A stretch of DNA of 64,000 bases from positions 1,581 through 65,580 of the forward strand of contig JARGOK010000001.1 of assembly GCA_029233985.1 (NCBI GenBank), given 5' to 3'. Within the stretch, counting starts at the first letter, position 1. Each line of letters begins with the position of its first letter. Source of the DNA: Candidatus Altimarinota bacterium. Lineage in GTDB: Bacteria > Patescibacteriota > Gracilibacteria > JAUYGZ01. A program made the position numbers and the translations under genes. Positions 21,001-26,703 of the stretch are shown here, piece by piece. The notes below the pieces were generated by a model that searched no databases, was not told the origin of the DNA, and was given only the letters and a program-made list of their open reading frames with translations.

Positions 21001-21300
21001 TGCTACACCATTCGCAGCAGTAAGTCCAAAATTTGAAGCTGCTTGATTAATAAGAGAAATCACACAAGTGTTCAAATTAAAAATTGAAGCATTGATGGAC
21101 ACTGTTGAGTTCGCTCCAACAACTACCGTACTTGGGGCTGCCATCGAGCCTGGATCGATCGTGCTGGCTTCAGCATTTGGGATCATATTTGCCATCCACC
21201 CCAGAGAATTGAATACCAGTATAAAGCTGGCGAGCAATGCCATCAGCTTTCTGATGGGAACAATGCTCCAAAACATTGAGATGGTTTTTTTGTTTTTCAT
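15091..21300 (-). CDS. Giant (2069-residue) SLH surface protein with Gly/Ser/Thr repeat blocks
   Basis: The architecture is clear. A signal peptide ends near NAEA (residue 45). Ig/cadherin-like beta domains occupy about 48-390. A Cys-rich helical region at about 400-650 carries CPETYEE, ACKCMET and CSTDCPFDELK-like pairs, and a Pro-rich linker follows. Large beta domains fill about 780-1220 and 1430-1610, with FYGRFTVSSE and FYGRLMFTR motifs and calcium-like DLNGDGQYVD and DTDLSGTYDG loops. Two GSTG-type low-complexity blocks lie at about 1223-1430 and 1617-1817, and SLH repeats at about 1850-2069 (NYGLSRGIRPGKYAPNEHLN, AWFTPWISKAKELGIVDGDG, VWFDKYVAYALENDVYV). It is probably a cell-wall-bound stalk or S-layer-like protein. 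A bidirectional terminator follows the stop. Confidence 0.9.
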   Translation of the reverse strand: MKNKKTISMFWSIVPIRKLMALLASFILVFNSLGWMANMIPNAEASTIDPGSMAAPSTVVVGANSTVSINASIFNLNTCVISLINQAASNFGLTAANGVASAGGVFVPPQGSELGRVQYTNNTNAITSGNTTFTLDTTTVMGPFPRVFTLQASVFDCNPGGFTDLGTFMLTVNEPNPSPTLDGTVAGVVSASANHPNTGDPNLVLTVPLSASDVGGTIVGSDPAPGVGACGPGVDLIHNTPGFGQDTETFSVTTTFLPNESGTRTCVLKVSDGNTDSNTVTVSLTALDADPTISFSPSQLSSSDVGPTAVTLQITNTDDPGQMFTLTSTLGGGLTTVVGFDGADGPQVFDGGGSFTQALNISNPDKQSGSITYDLGGGVSTTLAVVGGGGNPNRFSSRSVNNSCEDLKKRIRQEDDINTRRELQKELEQCPGYEAPPAEGTPKSSAPEETPPKPEAETTPRTGCPETYEELVRLFAVNRNLACKCMETISQQLNQEMVLALTLGNYKQAFKVQNQLAVVQSLANKCALDPSVDEPGTVTTHAGIIHKEGCYSTDCPFDELKKLFEIFNEYLTPQCDYRQLNYGYAQQVQRALEAVGISSKAALASKIQILAATCNANIVGSNPEECVIESPTCPEDELLPEGDEDTPLPPNDPQDDPTPPWEPVPVPPYETPPEFYGEIFDEDLEDYDFPSEPRDTVANPTNPGGKFGFLFFPLAQKTKQVYIGNTVDGEKAPDSIMKDKDREGVVNKAPFVVPAPAPAPPPLPAPPSALAPDIVNMLEEGSFDYFQIVVNGEAAKGGGGGAGAFAGGGAGIVKPFIKPDGQPPAPAAGPAGSFTVLAQLDLNGDGQYVDYMLPPDKAYLDPSDPAQKRKTRIVRENQRIFGAGFGVHEVRFYIPKGSDLRRKHGFYGRFTVSSELLKPFAVIPVNDMDDPDRPNLLVGRFWPVRAGLGNSKNQTPHGEHSTFLFNTWKKPEDPSLLEYPSEPRPGTATPEYYAAAGGSAEFGFDASQLPFYKIKNGEFHLGYPSGLNPQDRDNVDLDFEKEPDYGEQDGDINGLSRRPEFSQVPISLLRENESEQLSCFNVVFTSYRKGVIYFNMMMDTDLSGTYDGKREIEEGDEWLVRNYPVVFGKNDSVFKVETICLKLNEERIGRTNLERLKNFASGADKGFYGRLMFTRVPAVVMSTWDGDSSAFRVGRLIGGEAETYQFKIDPENNGNNDDFITIDFDDPAGPNGTTGTTGGTTSGTSGGVNITGTSGTSGGGGTSVINFDGTNGSGSTSGGSGGGVDAGAVSGGSNGTSGSTASGSTGSSGGNNSGTSGSGVSNGTTGSTSTSGSTGGSANGTTSSGSTGTTGGSTGSTGGASAGTSGSTSASGSTGGSANGTTSSGSTGTTGGSTGNTGGSSVGTSGSGSTGGSGGNATSGGPTGTGGGGTTGFSGSGLDCSAKITGLQNGVVARLYNSPNTIVSDTTQGSVPFTGEQRILFTKGTEPIMAGFVNACDPGMNGVRMDRDDIRGTWVDDTIGKFTVIGKTIYAKDNEFDFMVVKPNAIGFVDEEKSRFPYFTYQRMGTEAALAGLDMGPGNHRSEDIPEAPVSADGKPVELILINGVLFWEVEGVKGTALSGGSNPSGGGTSGGGTTSGTTGSASTGTTGSGSTGGATSSGSTGTTGSGSTGTSGGSTASTGGSSSGTSGSGSTGASGGSTSGSTGSGATSGTTGSGSSGTTTSTGTTGGSTGSGSTGGSSSGTSGSASTTGTTGSGGSTGGVTGGSSGSSSSTGSTGGTSGGGATGTTSGSGTTGGSTGTTGTGSTGGSGGSGGGGGGPRFDNGQPRDFPYDDGAGIAEDNYTLAPSEKALLKGCIHPENSESFEDITGHRDESAIITLNNYGLSRGIRPGKYAPNEHLNRAELVKFVLESNCISPSEEITEKPFLDTEIDAWFTPWISKAKELGIVDGDGVLRPGAALSIGVDVYNLPAIDQGKTSFRPWDPVNRSEFLKIMFEAAGIDFSNPGTASRQYRDVEKGVWFDKYVAYALENDVYVSKKQNMFHGPQLSIRSDAAEVMIFLLQKLKILESVL
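15849..16440 (-). repeat. Low-complexity Gly/Ser/Thr-coding repeat block 2
   Basis: About 200 codons consist almost entirely of Gly, Ser and Thr (GSTG, GTSG, GTTG units with occasional Ala and Val). The DNA is a degenerate array of 6-15 base units on the minus strand. The opposite strand reads as an artefactual Pro/Val-rich frame. The block probably encodes a flexible spacer between the beta domains and the SLH anchor. Confidence 0.9.
17010..17625 (-). repeat. Low-complexity Gly/Ser/Thr-coding repeat block 1 with a long internal direct repeat
   Basis: About 200 codons of GSTG/GTSG type interrupt two beta domains of the giant SLH protein. Within it, 17087-17193 and 17207-17313 form an imperfect direct repeat of about 105 bases that shares an uninterrupted identical stretch of roughly 35 bases. 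That indicates recent expansion by unequal recombination or slippage. Confidence 0.88.
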
Positions 21301-21452
21301 AGGTAGAAAAAAATAATGAATCTTATTATTCTACCTCTTTATTCAGTAAAAGTCAATACGCAAAAGGTGAGACTGTATAAACTCCACAAACAAATAGGAC
21401 ACCGTGAGTTTCTTTGAAGAGTACATTTGAAGTTTTCTTTCAATCATTAAAT

Positions 21453-22166
21453 TTATTTTTCCCTAGTACTCATACGAATTTTTTTCATGCAGTTATCGTG
21501 CATCTTTTCGTATCCAATTCTCTTATGAAAAGCCAACATCATGCACACATCTTTAAAAATTTTTTCAAACGCTATATTGAGGCTTTCATTTGGAATTTTT
21601 TGTATATTTCTTTTGTAAATAGGAATAAATATTTGTGATATTGTTTGCAAAATGCGGAGATATTTTTTTTTGGGGAATACTGCACAAGTCCGAATATTTG
21701 ATAATTGATCAGCCAGCTTTACAATAAACATTTCAGGATGTATTTGTGCTGCAGCCTCGTATTTGCTTGCATAATGCAAGGTTCTAATCTTTATAAGCTC
21801 GCAATCATTTTTGAAGTTTTTCAGAATCTTTTCATCACTCCAGACTCCATATTTTTTTGAGAGATGGAAAAAATCTTTTTTATCATTTTTAGACATTCCG
21901 AGAATTACTTCAGCAATCTCTAAGCCATACATACTTTTTAATTGTAAAAAATTTGTATTTCCAGACTCAATAGTGTCATGTAATACCCCTTTCACAAGAA
22001 TGCTCTCATCTAAAAAACAGGGGAATCCGGTAAACTCACGTAGTATACTTACTACTTCCAGTGGATGAAAAATATAGGCCTCACCAGTGGCTCTATTTTG
22101 TCCACTATGACACATACTTGCAAAAAGTATTGCATCATCAAGCATTTTTTCTTTTGTAGTATTCAT
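21453..22166 (-). CDS. Second HD-domain protein of RelA/SpoT type, degenerate ED motif
   Basis: The protein has 237 residues. The HD motifs are present as FASMCHSGQNRATGEAYIFHP (His34), VLHDTIESG (His63, Asp64, Glu67) and KLADQLSNIRT (Asp153). The EDT box of (p)ppGpp hydrolases reads ESG here, so the second acidic residue is lost, while the metal-binding His/His-Asp/Asp set is kept. The C-terminal 60 residues are Lys-rich and without a known domain. There is no synthetase module. It stands alone on the minus strand, divergent from the MerR-like gene. Compared with the HD protein at 11652 it may have a changed substrate or reduced hydrolase activity. Confidence 0.75.
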   Translation of the reverse strand: MNTTKEKMLDDAILFASMCHSGQNRATGEAYIFHPLEVVSILREFTGFPCFLDESILVKGVLHDTIESGNTNFLQLKSMYGLEIAEVILGMSKNDKKDFFHLSKKYGVWSDEKILKNFKNDCELIKIRTLHYASKYEAAAQIHPEMFIVKLADQLSNIRTCAVFPKKKYLRILQTISQIFIPIYKRNIQKIPNESLNIAFEKIFKDVCMMLAFHKRIGYEKMHDNCMKKIRMSTREK

Positions 22167-22251
22167 AAGAATCTTGATAAATAATTACGTTTTTGTTCTA
22201 TTGGAAATTTAGGTTGCAGTACTGGAACTAGAACCGTTCAAAGAATAGCTT

Positions 22252-22274
22252 AGAATGTGTAAGATATACATTCT
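22252..22274. promoter_or_regulatory. Inverted repeat upstream of the MerR-like gene (candidate operator)
   Basis: AGAATGT (22252-22258) and ACATTCT (22268-22274) form a perfect 7-base inverted repeat with a 9-base spacer. It ends 10 bases before the ATG at 22285 and abuts a TATATT box. Autoregulation by the downstream HTH protein is inferred. Confidence 0.4.
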
Positions 22275-22284
22275 TATATTTTGA

Positions 22285-22494
22285 ATGAAAAAAAAGCATA
22301 TGTTTTCGACTCGTGAAGCTGCTCAGTACTTGGGAGTTTCTGGTTCTTATCTGAGAAGAATTGCTAACAACGGAGATATTTTATCTGGAAGCTTATCTGG
22401 TTATAAATTTTTTTATAAAAAAGATTTAGATCAATTTCAAAAGAAACGCATGAAATGTCCTCAAAAATTAAAAAGCAAGGAGTATCTCGAATAA
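22285..22494 (+). CDS. Small MerR/excisionase-like HTH DNA-binding protein
   Basis: The protein has 69 residues. The segment FSTREAAQYLGVSGSYLRRI is a classic MerR_1/HTH_17-type helix-turn-helix (residues 7-26). A wing-like region with Lys/Phe residues follows (GYKFFYKKDLDQFQKKR). The size fits excisionase-like or single-domain MerR regulators without an effector domain. No integrase or phage gene is nearby, so a chromosomal regulator is more likely than a true excisionase. An inverted repeat lies just upstream of the start. The 277 bases downstream hold no convincing gene; they are very AT-rich and probably contain the promoter of the next gene. Confidence 0.75.
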   Translation: MKKKHMFSTREAAQYLGVSGSYLRRIANNGDILSGSLSGYKFFYKKDLDQFQKKRMKCPQKLKSKEYLE

Positions 22495-22771
22495 AATACA
22501 AATTGATATCATTTTTATATTTAGTGTTTCATATTTTTAAGATGAAAGTGTTTTTAGAAGTCAAATTGAGGTTAATACTCTTTTGAAAGTTTTTTATGCT
22601 TATCCAGACCAAAAGAAAATTAACCTGAGTATTATAGAGTTGCAAATACATTGTGTGTGAATTATTTACAACAGATTATTCTTTATTTTTCTTTTTTATT
22701 ATTTTTTATTGATCTACTATGTAATTATACATTGGAATGAAAATTTTTTTGTTAAATAAATTTCACACTTT

Positions 22772-23554
22772 ATGGATATTGCAAATACACTCATCAACAT
22801 TGGACTGAAAAAGAAAGAAACAAAGCTCTATTTAGCTCTTTTAGAGCTTCATGAAGCTCCTGCAAGTGTGATAGCAAAAAGATCAAGCATAGAACGAACA
22901 CTTTGCTATACCATTCTTGATGGATTGACAAAAAAGGGTCTTGTCTCGCACTTTACATCTAAAGGAAAGCGTATCTATAGAGCTTCTCCACCTCATGTTT
23001 TGCACGAAAATTTTCGTAGAAAATTTGCAGAATTTGAAAACATTATGCCAGAGCTCATGAAACTCCATGAAAGATATCCTATTCTCCCGCAAATGTCTCT
23101 TTATGAAGGTACAGAAGGGATTATACAAGCTGCTGAGGATACCCTTACAGCAAAATCTGAAATGCTGGCTTGGTCAAATATCAATTTTGTAAAACACCAT
23201 GAAGATATTGCCAAATACGCAACAACATACAATGCAAAAAAGGTGGAAAGAAAAATACAATCTCGATGTATTTTTGCTTATAACCAAGAAGGTCTTGATT
23301 ATAAAAAACGTCAAACTGATGAATTTCGAGAAATATATTTGGTACCTGAAGAATCATTTTTATTTAAAAATGAGATTGATATTTATGACAATAAAATTGC
23401 CATTTTTTCATTTCCAGACAAAGCAGCAGTTATCATAGAAAACGAATATATTGCCGATACCATGCGTGCTATTTTTGAGCTTTCATATTTACAAGCTAAA
23501 ATTATAGAGCACTCTCTCTTAACTCGAGAAGATCAAAGCTTCTTGTCGAGTTGA
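22772..23554 (+). CDS. TrmB-family transcriptional regulator
   Basis: The protein has 260 residues. The N-terminal winged helix (residues 1-75) shows the TrmB signature: LINIGLKKKETKLYLALLEL, ASVIAKRSSIERTLCYTILD, GLTKKGLVSHF. The effector region begins with MSLYEGTEGIIQAAEDTL at about residue 109, as in TrmB proteins and PLD-like folds, where sugars or other ligands bind. The family is common in archaea and in CPR bacteria. It stands alone on the plus strand and its 3' end overlaps the convergent 536-residue gene by 36 bases. The targets are unknown. Confidence 0.82.
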   Translation: MDIANTLINIGLKKKETKLYLALLELHEAPASVIAKRSSIERTLCYTILDGLTKKGLVSHFTSKGKRIYRASPPHVLHENFRRKFAEFENIMPELMKLHERYPILPQMSLYEGTEGIIQAAEDTLTAKSEMLAWSNINFVKHHEDIAKYATTYNAKKVERKIQSRCIFAYNQEGLDYKKRQTDEFREIYLVPEESFLFKNEIDIYDNKIAIFSFPDKAAVIIENEYIADTMRAIFELSYLQAKIIEHSLLTREDQSFLSS

Positions 23555-25129
23555 TGGTGGAAGAAAAACTGTGGACAGTGGTCTAGAGAAAAAATTTCGC
23601 GGCAATCTTTTTTGCTGCGTACTTTGCCTAGTATCTGATTGATTATCAGTGAGGTTTTTGAGCACACGGCTCCAATGAGTCGCTTCAAAATGCTCTACAT
23701 ACCATTTCCAATAACATGGCCCCCAAGCAACATTTCTCTGGAGTGCTGTAGAAAATCTTGAACGACCTGCAATCCATCGAAATCCAAACATTCCCTCCAC
23801 TGCCTCTTGAGACTGAATATTTGAAGGATGTAATAAAAGATCGCTAAAAACATTTTTTATTCTTCTTTTGTCGAGCTCATAAGCTGACTCTGCCAATAAG
23901 ATCGAACCTGCATTTACAACTTTCAATTCTTTTATTTTCTCACGATGAAGACGAAGAGGGTTGATAATAGCAACTTCAGAAAGTCCTTCTCCATCTGCAT
24001 AACGCTCTACACATTTTTTCAATAATGGATGTACAATAGCTATATCTTCGAAATATTTTTGAACTTCCTCTGGATTTTCTGAACCTAATAAATATCGAAC
24101 ATACGCCACTAATTGGCTAGGCCTGCCAGCCATAATAGAGAAATTTAAATATCCTTCACTTGTATCCCATTTTTCTAAAAACCCTCCATCTCCCATAACA
24201 CGACAAAGCTCTTGTAGAGTTAAATCTTGTATCTGTTGAGTTGGGAAATGATCTTTGGCTATTGTTTTCAATCTCATACGGTTGTAATCTTCTTTCATTT
24301 CTGAAATATCAGTAACAATACTGACTTTGGGCAGTGTTTTTGAGAAGCTTTCTTTTTGAAACGGCTCTCTTTCATTCTTTTTCCTGCAAATATTTATTTC
24401 AGAAAACACAGTATCTGGTAAATGACAGTGATAATGAGTGTTCAAAATAATGATATCGAATCCATCTCTCTCAAGCTCTTGTTGATATTGAATTTTTATA
24501 CGGTACAAAAATTCCATTAATTGCTGTTGATGCAATACTACTCCATTATTAGCTACTGACTTAATAAGTATTTTTTGACTAGAATTTATATTCAAAAGAA
24601 TTCGGATAACATTCATAAGCTCTTCATTGTACTCTATATTTTGACAAAAATATTTTCTAAGAGTTTCATCTACACATCCCTCAAGTAACTCTTGTGAATT
24701 GTCCAGTACAGTAAGCATGTGCCGATATATTGTTCCCACCAAAACTGAAAGTAATGGAATGTGATATGTGTCTTGATTTAATTCAATTTTGATAATTTGT
24801 GAAATAAGGGAAAATAAAGCATTATTTTTAAGTAAGACAGTTTGAATACAACTCGCTAAATTTTTCAAATCATTGTTTATAACGGGGTGAATTCCAGTTA
24901 TCAGTAATTGCCTTATTCTTTTTTGAAGATCACCAATAGGTTCTGGTATCTCTGTAGGAAAAACCCATTCCAACTGTTTATTTTTCAAAGGGATATGAGA
25001 AACATACACATGTCGCATTGATGTGCTTGAATTGTCATACTCCCTAAAAGAATTTCCTTTAAGAGGAGGTCCTTCCACTTGACGACTGTTATCTTGAACT
25101 TCTGAATCATCTGTGAATGATGTTTCCAT
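23519..25129 (-). CDS. Hypothetical protein of the kinase-caspase cluster
   Basis: The 536-residue cytoplasmic protein has a polar N-terminus of about 50 residues, then an all-helical central region (about 60-250). The C-terminal half contains LQELCRVMGDGGFLEKWDTS, GRPSQLVAYVRYLLGSENPE, and a Trp/Arg-rich end (FGFRWIAGRSRFSTALQRNV, then GPCYWKWYVEHFEATHWSRV). No family is recognised. It lies 91 bases downstream of the caspase-fold gene in the same direction and may be co-transcribed with it. Helical scaffold and substrate roles are both possible. Confidence 0.72.
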   Translation of the reverse strand: METSFTDDSEVQDNSRQVEGPPLKGNSFREYDNSSTSMRHVYVSHIPLKNKQLEWVFPTEIPEPIGDLQKRIRQLLITGIHPVINNDLKNLASCIQTVLLKNNALFSLISQIIKIELNQDTYHIPLLSVLVGTIYRHMLTVLDNSQELLEGCVDETLRKYFCQNIEYNEELMNVIRILLNINSSQKILIKSVANNGVVLHQQQLMEFLYRIKIQYQQELERDGFDIIILNTHYHCHLPDTVFSEINICRKKNEREPFQKESFSKTLPKVSIVTDISEMKEDYNRMRLKTIAKDHFPTQQIQDLTLQELCRVMGDGGFLEKWDTSEGYLNFSIMAGRPSQLVAYVRYLLGSENPEEVQKYFEDIAIVHPLLKKCVERYADGEGLSEVAIINPLRLHREKIKELKVVNAGSILLAESAYELDKRRIKNVFSDLLLHPSNIQSQEAVEGMFGFRWIAGRSRFSTALQRNVAWGPCYWKWYVEHFEATHWSRVLKNLTDNQSDTRQSTQQKRLPRNFFSRPLSTVFLPPSTRQEALIFSS

Positions 25130-25220
25130 ATGAAAGAGATCATGTATCTCTAATTTAGCTGTATTTTCACGGCTAAGTCAACAAGAAGTCTATGCAGTAA
25201 ATTGTCAAGCGTGGAAATAT

Positions 25221-26255
25221 TCATTTCCTATTGGGTATAATCCAAATATCTTCTGAAAGCATTCCATAGACTTTAGATATTTGAGTTTCCGAAAGCATAC
25301 GAGCATTTGCAATATCTTCTATCCCTCCTTCAATTTCCCCCAATAGCCCCTTTAGTCTTTTTCTAATTAAAGGAGAAAGATCTGGTCTTAATGGAATGCG
25401 CTTTAAGACATTTTCAGTTGATTCAGCAATAACGCCTTTCTTTGTACCCAAAAACTCCATTTCAAAAGCTAAACCACCACCACCTATCAAATCTCCTCTC
25501 ACTTCAGTAGTAAGGATAATAGCTCCAGGCGTATTGCTTACAGCTTCCAATAACTCTCTCGTTTCACCAATTCTTTTTTGTATCCATTCAAAATATTTTT
25601 TTGGATCTCTTTCCTGTTTGTCTATTGATTTATCCCAAACTGTTTCTTCTCTTTCTCTATACAGCATATCACTGCCTCCCATAATACCGCTGTTGTCTAT
25701 TCCTCCAAAGCTACAATCCAACAAAGCCCATGTGAGAGCATTTGTATCTTTTGCCTGTATAAATTCTTTCATTGAATGAATAAGAAAATCGAGTCTGACT
25801 CCAGCTGAACGAGGTGTCCACATTCGTGGAGAATCAACTGTTGCTAAGCTATTTCCCCATATCCCTTTACCAAAATAGCCAAAAAAGGGGACTCTTTCTG
25901 AACGATTTGGGTCATAAAGATGCTTAATGGCATTATGAATTCTCTCTGAAGTTGCATCCTCATCTGTTTCTCCATTCTCATAATCTGGAATAGTCTGAAT
26001 GTTGACATCAGAAAAACTTGCTTTCAGTGCCTCTCGAATAGCTATTACGTCATTTTTTGCACAGCTTAAGGGATTTAAGTGTGTAAAGTTATTAACGCCT
26101 ACAAGTAGAGCATCTAGCTGACCAAGATCTTTTTCACTCTGGTCGGGGAGTACTTGTATGAGTTTTCTTTTGGGAGCTCTAGATAGAGGGTATTCATGCA
26201 TATATGAGTTGTGTAATGACTGCATAGAGACTTTGTCTCTATTTTTAGGCGTCAT
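25221..26255 (-). CDS. Caspase-fold (peptidase C14-like) protein with altered His motif
   Basis: The protein has 344 residues. It matches the p20-like core of bacterial metacaspases and orthocaspases: LDALLVGVNNFTHLNPLSCAKNDVIAIREAL (48-77, beta1 and helix1), VPFFGYFGKG (122-131) where the catalytic GHG normally lies, and WALLDCSFGG (176-185) matching the D.C.SG catalytic-Cys segment (Cys181). The expected His is replaced by Lys130, so peptidase activity is doubtful unless another residue substitutes. A C-terminal helical region follows (300-340). The gene sits between a large Ser/Thr kinase and an unknown protein, all on the minus strand. Caspase-like proteins next to STAND or kinase genes often act in signalling or cell death. 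Confidence 0.68.
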   Translation of the reverse strand: MTPKNRDKVSMQSLHNSYMHEYPLSRAPKRKLIQVLPDQSEKDLGQLDALLVGVNNFTHLNPLSCAKNDVIAIREALKASFSDVNIQTIPDYENGETDEDATSERIHNAIKHLYDPNRSERVPFFGYFGKGIWGNSLATVDSPRMWTPRSAGVRLDFLIHSMKEFIQAKDTNALTWALLDCSFGGIDNSGIMGGSDMLYREREETVWDKSIDKQERDPKKYFEWIQKRIGETRELLEAVSNTPGAIILTTEVRGDLIGGGGLAFEMEFLGTKKGVIAESTENVLKRIPLRPDLSPLIRKRLKGLLGEIEGGIEDIANARMLSETQISKVYGMLSEDIWIIPNRK

Positions 26256-26400
26256 TATAAAATATAAATCTCAAATAGCAAGAATATATTTTGTATTGAA
26301 ATACTCAAATATCAATTTTCTCTTTTTTAATTGAGACAAAAGTAGCGACGCTATCTACATATTCTCACATTTCTTGAATGAGGATGAGCTCTCTCCTCAC

Positions 26401-26607
26401 CTAAAAAAATATCATGACAAGTACGTCAATATATAAATATGTGTTCGCACGACTGCGCTTATTACATTTCTTTGAGTGTTTTGTACAAACCTTTTCTATT
26501 TTATGCATGCTTTGCAGTAGTGCTTCTGCTTTTTCCAAAATACCTCCTTCAAATTTATAGGTTTGAAAGATCAGGCTTTGATTGAGAATGTCGGGGTTGT
26601 TTTGCAT
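26401..26607 (-). CDS. Possible small protein between kinase and caspase-like genes
   Basis: This 68-codon frame starts at an ATG 97 bases downstream of the kinase stop. The first 35 residues have ordinary protein character (SLIFQTYKFEGGILEKAEAL), while the rest (Lys/Arg-rich, then hydrophobic) look less natural. There is no homology signal and no Shine-Dalgarno sequence. The rest of the 448-base gap is AT-rich, with a short TGAGGA/TCCTCA hairpin near 26384. The coding status is uncertain. Confidence 0.3.
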   Translation of the reverse strand: MQNNPDILNQSLIFQTYKFEGGILEKAEALLQSMHKIEKVCTKHSKKCNKRSRANTYLYIDVLVMIFF

Positions 26608-26703
26608 AGATACATAAAAAAACTAGGTCAAATACTACCTCGTTTCTTAAAAATGCAATTATTGTGAAAATTTCTTAATACAACTGAAAATATTGCTTAA
26701 TTA

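Noticed and set aside
26381-26401. Hairpin TGAGGA/TCCTCA as terminator of the small frame at 26401
   Set aside because: The stem is only six bases and no T-run follows in either direction.
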